NCBI GenBank assembly: GCA_002305965.1
Contig: DBRM01000015.1
Location: 2,477 to 8,650 of the forward strand
Length of the DNA: 6,174 bases
Origin: Syntrophomonas sp. UBA1368
GTDB lineage: Bacteria; Bacillota; Syntrophomonadia; Syntrophomonadales; Syntrophomonadaceae
Direction of reading: 5' to 3'
Made by a program: the position numbers and the translations under genes
Shown: one piece after another, positions 1 to 3,879 of the stretch
Layout: each line of letters begins with the position of its first letter
How positions within the stretch are numbered: the first letter of the stretch is position 1
Notes under the pieces: generated by a model
The model's database searches: none
The model's input: the letters and a program-made list of their open reading frames with translations, nothing else
Told to the model about the DNA's origin: nothing

Positions 1-54
1 CCTTAGGGGAGATTTGTTGCCTTTGATTTTTCTTTGCCCCTCAATAAACAAAAG

Positions 55-83
55 TTACCTGTATTGATAAATAAGTCTATAAT
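55..83 (+). promoter_or_regulatory. possible promoter for the diguanylate cyclase gene
   Basis: A perfect TATAAT lies at 78-83. The only -35 candidate at 17-bp spacing is TTACCT (55-60), which matches the TTGACA consensus at three of six positions. It would give a 5' leader of roughly 80-105 nt. The surrounding 170 bases hold no gene and no recognised riboswitch, and AT-rich sequence produces TATAAT by chance, so support is weak. Confidence 0.3.
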
Positions 84-170
84 ATATTTAAAATAACAAA
101 ATAACCCAACGATTCATTTTGGTCAGGCGGGATGTTTGGCTTAAATTGGCAGTATCTGCGATGATGAACT

Positions 171-1256
171 GTGAAAGAGGAACAATATAAGAAAATGGTT
201 GGATATATTATGAAAAAAGAAAATAACTATGTGCAGCTTGCATCTGCCAACAGTGAAGCCATCAGAGAGTATAACGAAAGAATACTATCCGCGCTGACAC
301 TAATTGGAGGAATATTGGCGATGCTGCCGCTCTTGGCAGCACCTTTCAGTGACACTAAGATAGATGCTATTCCCGCATATTTGCTGGTAGCTGCATTCTT
401 TTTCACCCTATTCTTAATATTTAAGATTTCTTATATGAAAAAGTACACTCTTGGCGGGCTGTATATCTGTTTTTCCATAGCCTTCTTATTGGCTATTTAT
501 CTCAGTGTAATTCACTCACCCGATATGAGGGCGACGGTTTTATTGGGAGCGTTTTGCATTATGCCGCTGTGTTTCATCGACCGCCCTGCCCGTATGAACC
601 TGTTTGCAGCTTTTTGGCTTATCGTACATACGATTTTGGCGTTTTACCTGAAACCACTATATGCGCTGGATGATACGATCAATTGCCTGATTTTTGCTAT
701 TCTTGGGTGTTATATAGGCAATATAATCGTATGGGTTCGTTTAGAAGGCTATGAGGCTCACCGCTTGTTGATTATTGAAAAAGAAACTGATGTGTTGACA
801 GGTCTGTTTAATCGGCGCAAACTGTTCGAAACTCTGGCAGTTTTGGAAACAACAAGAGCCGAAAAGCCATCCGGAATCCTGATGATTGACATTGATTACT
901 TCAAAGAATATAACGACACTTACGGTCACGCCGCCGGTGACAAATGTCTGAACCATTTGGGCCAGGTGTTTTCAAAATTCTCACGGGAATATCGGCTGTA
1001 TTTCTATCGCTATGGCGGTGAGGAATTCGTGGTAATGGCATATGGATACGACCAGGAAGAACTGCTTTCCATCGCGGAAAGTCTGCGGACTACTGTGGAA
1101 AGCACAGATATGGATGGGCATCATACCACCATCAGTATCGGCGTTGCCTACTGCGGCCAGGAAAAAGTTCGAAATTATGAAAGGATAATTGACCGGGCTG
1201 ATAAGGCCGTTTATGCCTCGAAGCACGCGGGACGGAATAAAGTGATTAGTAGTTAG
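171..1256 (+). CDS. membrane-bound GGDEF-domain diguanylate cyclase
   Basis: This is a probable diguanylate cyclase that makes the second messenger cyclic di-GMP from two GTP at the inner face of the membrane. Residues 38-190 carry six hydrophobic segments (about 38-58, 67-87, 92-113, 119-136, 141-160, 168-189), forming an integral-membrane sensory module that I do not recognise as a named family. The GGDEF domain spans about 205-358: DxLTGLFNRR at 206-215, the metal-binding aspartate in MIDIDYF (D240 region), NDTYGHAAGD at 248-257 and the active-site GGEEF at 282-286. GGEEF is a catalytically competent variant. The RxxD product-inhibition site is absent: the expected R and D positions are E273 and L276. 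The start is uncertain. GTG 171 has no ribosome binding site. ATG 195 (residue 9) is preceded by AAAGAGG, but 14 nt away. ATG 210 is also possible. The gene stands alone and its stop codon lies inside a tandem repeat. Confidence 0.9.
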   Translation: MKEEQYKKMVGYIMKKENNYVQLASANSEAIREYNERILSALTLIGGILAMLPLLAAPFSDTKIDAIPAYLLVAAFFFTLFLIFKISYMKKYTLGGLYICFSIAFLLAIYLSVIHSPDMRATVLLGAFCIMPLCFIDRPARMNLFAAFWLIVHTILAFYLKPLYALDDTINCLIFAILGCYIGNIIVWVRLEGYEAHRLLIIEKETDVLTGLFNRRKLFETLAVLETTRAEKPSGILMIDIDYFKEYNDTYGHAAGDKCLNHLGQVFSKFSREYRLYFYRYGGEEFVVMAYGYDQEELLSIAESLRTTVESTDMDGHHTTISIGVAYCGQEKVRNYERIIDRADKAVYASKHAGRNKVISS

Positions 1257-1306
1257 GGGCTAGGGGCTAGGGGACAGTTGGTCAGTAGACAGTAGACAGT
1301 AGACAG
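1254..1306 (+). repeat. two 7-bp tandem repeat arrays (TAGGGGC and CAGTAGA)
   Basis: TAGGGGC occurs at 1254-1260 and 1261-1267, followed by the near-copy TAGGGGA at 1268-1274. The first T-A-G of the array is the stop codon of the GGDEF gene. CAGTAGA is then repeated exactly three times at 1283-1303, followed by a partial CAG. Both arrays have 7-bp periods and are purine-rich on this strand. They open a longer non-coding repeat field. Slipped-strand expansion is a likely origin. Confidence 0.85.
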
Positions 1307-1375
1307 GGGACAGGGAAAAGTTGGTCAGAAGTGAGAGGGTAGGGGCCGACGACTCTGTCGGCCCGTTGCTTGGCA
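1306..1375 (+). repeat. composite intergenic repeat module, copy 1
   Basis: The module has two parts. A 19-nt element GGGGACAGGG-A-AAAGTTGG spans 1306-1324. A 38-nt element spans 1338-1375 and contains a perfect 8-bp inverted repeat, GGGCCGAC (1343-1350) and GTCGGCCC (1357-1364), around a 6-nt loop GACTCT. The same two parts recur in the same order at 1508-1605. There is no T-run after the hairpin, so it is not a standard terminator. The arrangement resembles REP/BIME-like mobile intergenic repeats, but no family name can be assigned from sequence alone. Confidence 0.8.
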
Positions 1376-1410
1376 CAAAATCATTGTGACACTTGGGGAC
1401 GTTCCTTATT

Positions 1411-1479
1411 TGACACGTTTTACGTGAGGTGTGACAGGATTCTTCGCTCATGCGTCGTAGGGGAAGGTAGTACCTTCCC
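1411..1479 (+). repeat. inverted repeats between the two composite modules
   Basis: Two short palindromes are present. CACGT-TTT-ACGTG spans 1414-1426. A 19-nt palindrome, GGGAAGGTA-G-TACCTTCCC, spans 1461-1479 and is perfect in both arms. The stretch 1385-1440 (GTGACACTTGGGGACGTTCC and beyond) reminds me of GTGACA/GGGGACGTTCC repeats scattered through some clostridial genomes, sometimes near REP-type transposases. No transposase is encoded here. The family link is recollection, not a search result. Confidence 0.6.
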
Positions 1480-1507
1480 GTTACCTTGGACAGTGGACAG
1501 TTGGTGC

Positions 1508-1605
1508 GGGGACAGGGGAAAGTTGGAAATTTGAAAGCAGGCGATGGTTGAACAATTACTAAACGATGGTAGGGGCCGACGACTCTGTCGGCCCGCTGCT
1601 TGGCA
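1508..1605 (+). repeat. composite intergenic repeat module, copy 2
   Basis: This is the second copy of the module at 1306-1375. The 19-nt element at 1508-1526 differs from copy 1 at one base (G for A). The 38-nt hairpin element at 1568-1605 differs at one base (C1596 versus T1366), outside the stem. Stem arms are 1573-1580 and 1587-1594. The two parts are 41 nt apart here and 13 nt apart in copy 1, so they have moved or been interrupted as separate units. The hairpin elements are offset by exactly 230 bp. A GACAG-rich tandem stretch (about 1488-1505) precedes this copy too. Confidence 0.85.
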
Positions 1606-1629
1606 GAATCTATCGACAGGCGTTGTGAG

Positions 1630-1657
1630 TTGAAAGCAAAAGACACTGGTGTATAAT
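1630..1657 (+). promoter_or_regulatory. sigma-A-type promoter of the leader RNA
   Basis: TTGAAA (1630-1635) and a perfect TATAAT (1652-1657) are separated by 16 bp, placing transcription start near 1664. A second TATAAT at 1670-1675 has no convincing -35. The promoter lies just after the repeat field and just before the attenuator-type leader, as expected if the leader and the following gene form one transcription unit. Confidence 0.6.
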
Positions 1658-1676
1658 TTCCAATTATGTTATAATT

Positions 1677-1693
1677 ATATTGTTAAACAATAT
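1677..1693 (+). promoter_or_regulatory. perfect 17-nt palindrome, possible operator
   Basis: ATATTGTT-A-AACAATAT has 8-bp arms around a single central base. It lies about 13 bp downstream of the predicted start site and directly after the second TATAAT. This is a typical place for a dimeric repressor site, and in RNA it could form only a weak AT hairpin. The cognate regulator is unknown and none is encoded in this window. Confidence 0.45.
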
Positions 1694-1722
1694 CAAACTT
1701 AATAGTACTTCTTATTTAGAGT

Positions 1723-1827
1723 TATGGTAGAGAGTTAGCTCAGTGACCATACACCAACCTGCGGAAAAGCAAGGTGGTAATGCTAACATCGATGAGGAGT
1801 TGATCCAGCTCCTTGAGGGGCTTTTTT
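1723..1827 (+). promoter_or_regulatory. structured attenuator leader, probable riboswitch
   Basis: The RNA can form P1, UAUGGU (1723-1728) with ACCAUA (1746-1751), with a 17-nt loop. It can form P2, ACCAACCUGC (1753-1762) with GCAAGGUGGU (1769-1778), two bulged A's and a GGAAAA loop. A 6-bp pseudoknot joins GUUAGC in the P1 loop (1734-1739) to GCUAAC just after P2 (1782-1787). It ends in two mutually exclusive hairpins: antiterminator 1794-1802 with 1806-1814, and terminator 1807-1812 with 1817-1822 followed by U's. Two hairpins, a loop-to-downstream pseudoknot and a terminator resemble what I remember of the guanidine-IV (mepA) class, but I cannot verify the consensus. A T-box-like reading (UGGU in a 7-nt bulge) is less likely because there is no room for Stem I. 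A regulatory role is well supported; the ligand is not. Confidence 0.6.
1807..1827 (+). terminator. intrinsic terminator of the leader
   Basis: The stem AGCTCC (1807-1812) with GGGGCT (1817-1822) has six base pairs including one G-U and a TTGA tetraloop, and the T-run covers 1822-1827. Its 5' arm is also the 3' arm of the alternative hairpin GAGGAGTTG/CAGCTCCTT (1794-1814), so only one of the two can form. That is the logic of conditional termination. Confidence 0.75.
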
Positions 1828-1890
1828 ATTGCCTTGATTTCCATCACGCGAATTAGAAGTGCTAAAAAAGCCAATGAAAGGAGCATTATT

Positions 1891-1941
1891 TTGTGTAAAT
1901 CATTTTCAGGTTTCTTTTGCTTAGCGGTGTCTATCGTTTGA
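1891..1941 (+). CDS. possible 16-codon ORF after the attenuator
   Basis: A TTG codon at 1891 follows AAAGGAG (1877-1883) at an ideal 7-nt spacing and opens a 16-residue frame, MCKSFSGFFCLAVSIV, which is hydrophobic with two cysteines and ends in TGA at 1939-1941. It is the first possible translation unit after the conditional terminator and ends 22 nt before the start of the next gene. It could be a leader peptide, a tiny membrane peptide or chance. An overlapping 16-codon frame from ATG 1874 lacks a good ribosome binding site. The Shine-Dalgarno spacing is the only positive evidence. Confidence 0.25.
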   Translation: MCKSFSGFFCLAVSIV

Positions 1942-1963
1942 ATGGATGAGAGAGGAGCATGGT

Positions 1964-2761
1964 ATGAGCGTAAAAGATTTGAAAAATGTTCGTTTGGAAC
2001 GGCTGATGAAGCGGGAAAAAGAGCGTTTGCGGCAAATGGACCAGGTCTATGATTACGCTTTGATCAGGGATTGGGATCTGCATTTCGATTTTACCTGGGC
2101 GGAAACGGTTCAGCTGGGAGAGGTCTTCGCCAACTTGATAAGACTGGAAGACAGATTGGTGCTGGTATCGATACAGTTTTTCACCGACCGGTTCAGTGTG
2201 GAAGAAATGCTGGACTGGCTTGACCGGCATAAGATCTATTGGCAGGAACCCCCCAAAGACTTCGATGTGATCAGCGGGGCTTCGGAAATCATTCAGGGGG
2301 TCAAATTCGAAGGACATGCATTGGTGCTGTATAAGCCTGGTTCGGGCAAATTGGCCATCAATACCCGGGATTATATAGAGGTGACCGAACAATACAAGCC
2401 CATCAACAAAGTCAGCGATACCAGTACTTCCAAAGAAGTATCCCTTGGCAGGAAGCAGAAGCGAATAACCATATATTTTAACGGCCGGGAAGTTGAAAAG
2501 GTGCCCACCATCGACTTCGACGTAATGGGGGATTTTGTGTATGTCAACGGCGTTCTGTTGTGCGCAGACCAGATTTGCGATCATAATGGGACACTGGGGA
2601 TATTTAACCGGGAACTGCTCCTGCCGCTGGGAATGATAACAGACGACGATACCACCATCACAATAGACCTCTATGAACGCGGCGATTCAAAGCTGTGCAA
2701 TATAAAATGCACCTATGCGATCAACCTGGAAAACTGGGATCATTGCAGTCCGGCGGACTAG
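1964..2761 (+). CDS. hypothetical protein of 265 residues
   Basis: I do not recognise this protein. The start is ATG 1964, because AGAGGAG (1951-1957) lies 6 nt before it; an in-frame ATG at 1946 lies upstream of that site and has no site of its own. The N-terminus (about 1-30) is a highly charged K/R/E-rich helix that could bind nucleic acid or form a short coiled coil. Residues about 35-100 look mixed alpha/beta (WDLHFDFTWAETVQLGEVFA, then IQFFTDRFSVEEMLDWLDRH). The C-terminal 100 residues (RITIYFNGREV through TITIDLYERG) are rich in beta-strand. There is no signal peptide or membrane segment, so it is probably cytosolic. YKPGSGKLAI near residue 123 is not a true P-loop, since no T/S follows the K. 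It follows the attenuator leader and may be its target. The same frame continues 27 codons past its TAG stop. Confidence 0.8.
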   Translation: MSVKDLKNVRLERLMKREKERLRQMDQVYDYALIRDWDLHFDFTWAETVQLGEVFANLIRLEDRLVLVSIQFFTDRFSVEEMLDWLDRHKIYWQEPPKDFDVISGASEIIQGVKFEGHALVLYKPGSGKLAINTRDYIEVTEQYKPINKVSDTSTSKEVSLGRKQKRITIYFNGREVEKVPTIDFDVMGDFVYVNGVLLCADQICDHNGTLGIFNRELLLPLGMITDDDTTITIDLYERGDSKLCNIKCTYAINLENWDHCSPAD

Positions 2762-2823
2762 CGTAAATTAGGTTTGACGGCTCAAAAAATGATCGATGGG
2801 CTTCGGAAGGAAGTGATCAGAAA

Positions 2824-2931
2824 ATGGCTAGACCAATCCGTATGAAAAAGAATGGGCTGCTGGCATTAACCGGTAAATTGCTGATCAGAAGATATGATAC
2901 TGTTGACAACGGCTGGAATTTCAGATATTAG
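2824..2931 (+). CDS. possible 35-residue ORF, weakly supported
   Basis: ATG 2824 opens a 35-residue, strongly basic frame (MARPIRMKKNGLLALTGKLL, then IRRYDTVDNGWNFRY). AAGGAAG about 11 nt upstream is a usable but distant ribosome binding site. The stop overlaps the -10 element of the putative small-RNA promoter. There is no family resemblance. It could equally be a remnant of a decayed gene or chance. Confidence 0.2.
   Translation: MARPIRMKKNGLLALTGKLLIRRYDTVDNGWNFRY
2903..2931 (+). promoter_or_regulatory. promoter of the putative small RNA
   Basis: A perfect TTGACA (2903-2908) and TATTAG (2926-2931, four of six matches) are separated by exactly 17 bp, predicting a start near 2938. It lies in a stretch with no convincing gene and points toward a strong terminator 145-175 bp away, with no good ORF between. 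Confidence 0.5.
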
Positions 2932-2937
2932 GAGTGA

Positions 2938-3112
2938 TGATTCTCTGAGGCTGCGTAGCGAGGGAAGTAAGAATATTTCAGCTGCAACTATTCTAGTTTG
3001 GTCTGGCTTTCAGAAAATTTGATAAACAACAACAGTTGTGGCAAGCTATCCATCCTATTGTAAAGACCAACTAGGAGCAAAGGGAGGGTTTAATAGGCTC
3101 TCCCTTTTTTTT
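2938..3112 (+). ncRNA. putative structured small RNA of about 175 nt
   Basis: This stretch has its own promoter and terminator, no convincing ORF, and several foldable segments. Hairpin 1 pairs TTCTCT (2941-2946) with AGGGAA (2961-2966), with an inner GCT/AGC pair. A long-range helix of about 13 bp joins 2991-3004 to 3064-3076 with one bulged T (core CTAGTT/GGTCT against AGACCAACTAG). Inside it are GCTT/AAGC (3006-3009 with 3043-3046) and ACAAC-AACA-GTTGT (3026-3039). AGAATA/TATTCT (2970-2975 with 2989-2994) competes with the long helix and may be a switch. It matches no RNA family I know: it lacks the SRP, tmRNA and RNase P signature motifs. It could instead be a structured 3' UTR of the upstream gene. 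Confidence 0.4.
3082..3112 (+). terminator. strong intrinsic terminator
   Basis: GGGAGGG (3082-3088) pairs with CTCTCCC (3098-3104), seven base pairs with one G-U and a 9-nt loop, followed by eight T's (3105-3112). The AAA before the stem can pair with the T-run and extend it to 10 bp. It isolates the toxin-antitoxin region from everything upstream. Confidence 0.9.
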
Positions 3113-3156
3113 AGCTTCCTGAGAGAATAGATATATTTTTTATTTGAAGACGTAAT

Positions 3157-3211
3157 TGCTGTGGAATTTTACGAATGATACACATATAATAATAACAGCA
3201 GCGGAAAGGAG
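3157..3211 (+). promoter_or_regulatory. toxin-antitoxin promoter, inverted repeat and ribosome binding site
   Basis: A perfect TATAAT at 3185-3190 lies 30 bp before the antitoxin start; the -35 region at 17 bp (TGGAAT, 3162-3167) is weak. The inverted repeat TGCTGT (3157-3162) and ACAGCA (3195-3200) brackets the -10 element and could be an operator, since Phd/YefM antitoxins usually repress their own promoter. AAAGGAG (3205-3211) lies 8 nt before ATG 3220. Confidence 0.4.
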
Positions 3212-3219
3212 CTGGTAAT

Positions 3220-3477
3220 ATGCCTAAAATAAAGCCCGTTTCAGATTTAAGGAATTACAATGAGGTCTTGCGAGATGTTTCCGTTGGTGAGCCGGTCTTT
3301 TTAACAAAGAATGGTCGTGGCCGATATGCCCTGATCGACATTGCTGATTATGAAAAAACCCAGGCGACGATCAAGCTGCTGAGCGAGCTTAATAAGGGCC
3401 GGAAATCAGGCGAAGAAAGTGGATGGGTCGCACATGAAGATGTGAAAGCAAATTTCAAGGGTAAGGCTGATGAATAA
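3220..3477 (+). CDS. type II antitoxin, Phd/YefM family
   Basis: This 85-residue protein is the predicted antitoxin of the adjacent RelE/ParE toxin. The N-terminal half has the Phd/YefM DNA-binding fold signature: IKPVSDLRNYNEVLRDV (4-20), then GEPVFLTKNGRGRYALIDIADYEK (23-46), where strand-forming VFLTKNGRGRYALI is the family hallmark. The C-terminal third (about 50-85) is charged, probably disordered when free, and in this family wraps around and neutralises the toxin; GEESGWVAHEDVKANF (64-79) is typical. Length is usual for the family. The start is secured by AAAGGAG at 8-nt spacing. It overlaps the toxin gene by 8 bp, implying translational coupling with antitoxin made first. By family precedent it should repress its own promoter, more tightly with the toxin bound. 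Confidence 0.9.
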   Translation: MPKIKPVSDLRNYNEVLRDVSVGEPVFLTKNGRGRYALIDIADYEKTQATIKLLSELNKGRKSGEESGWVAHEDVKANFKGKADE

Positions 3478-3802
3478 AATACTTTATTCACCCGAAGCAT
3501 TAAGTGATCTTGACCAGATATGGACCTATATCAATAACGAGCTGCAAAATCCTGCAGCCGCTCAAAAAATTATAGCAGATATCCTGGACGCCATAGAAAA
3601 GTTGCATGATTTTTCGGAGTTGGGACCTCCTTTGTCATCGATTACCGAATTTGAAAGTGATTATCGTTTTCTTGTCTGCGGAAAATATATCGCTTTTTAC
3701 CGTGTGATGGGATTAGATATATATATAGACCGCGTGTTGTACGGAAGGCGTAATTATATCAGTATTTTGTTTGACACATTAGAAAGTGATATCGATTCAT
3801 AA
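3470..3802 (+). CDS. type II toxin, RelE/ParE superfamily
   Basis: This 110-residue protein is the toxin partner of the Phd/YefM antitoxin. The N-terminus ILYSPEALSDLDQIWTYI (4-21) is the superfamily opening strand-helix. LG (51-52), YRFLVCGKYIAFYRV (65-79) and the closing IDRVLYGRRNY (86-96) are the conserved core, with R66, R78, R88 and R93/R94 as the basic residues expected on the working face. RelE members cut mRNA in the ribosome and ParE members poison gyrase; the sequence does not settle which. The long helical hairpin (about 8-46) and the YGRR ending lean towards the ParE side. ATG 3470 overlaps the antitoxin stop, with AAGGG (3457-3461) 8 nt upstream. The protein looks intact. The acidic tail (101-110) is slightly longer than usual. 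Confidence 0.9.
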   Translation: MNKILYSPEALSDLDQIWTYINNELQNPAAAQKIIADILDAIEKLHDFSELGPPLSSITEFESDYRFLVCGKYIAFYRVMGLDIYIDRVLYGRRNYISILFDTLESDIDS

Positions 3803-3863
3803 TAGCTTGAGGTTCAGACTTAAGTATTATCTCGAACGGCATGGCCAGAATATTTGTGTGGGC

Positions 3864-3872
3864 AGGGGGTGA
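3864..3872 (+). promoter_or_regulatory. ribosome binding site that sets a TTG start for the HKD-ATPase
   Basis: AGGGGGTGA matches the ideal AGGAGGTGA at eight of nine positions and is followed 7 nt later by an in-frame TTG at 3880. The upstream ATG at 3841 has no recognisable ribosome binding site. The ATG at 3901 also lacks one. Confidence 0.6.
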
Positions 3873-3879
3873 GTTTAAT

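Noticed and set aside
64..83. TTGATA and TATAAT as a promoter pair
   Set aside because: Only 8 bp separate them, far below a workable spacing.
1254..1605. CRISPR array
   Set aside because: Repeats are 7 bp tandem or two 38-nt copies 230 bp apart. There are no regular unique spacers and no cas genes.
1260..1646. Open 128-codon minus-strand frame across the repeat field
   Set aside because: It is built entirely from tandem and inverted repeats, has a low-complexity composition and no family resemblance. It is an artefact of the repeat sequence.
1737..1787. tRNA-like segment (TAGCTCAGT resembles a D-arm)
   Set aside because: There is no acceptor stem, anticodon arm or GTTCGANTC T-loop. The bases are better explained by the P1 loop and pseudoknot.
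1770..1815. T-box antiterminator: CAAGG-TGGTAAT-GCT paired with AGC-T-CCTTG
   Set aside because: The 7-nt bulge with UGGU is suggestive, but the ACC part of the motif is missing and only about 45 nt separate it from the AGAGA-like sequence, too short for a Stem I with specifier loop. Kept as an alternative only.
1931..2584. 217-codon minus-strand frame opposite the hypothetical protein
   Set aside because: It shadows the + strand gene, which has a good ribosome binding site. The minus-strand product has no recognisable domain.
3771..3803. TTGACA at the end of the toxin gene as a promoter for the HKD-ATPase
   Set aside because: The best -10 (CATAAT, 3798-3803) is 21 bp away, too far for a standard promoter.
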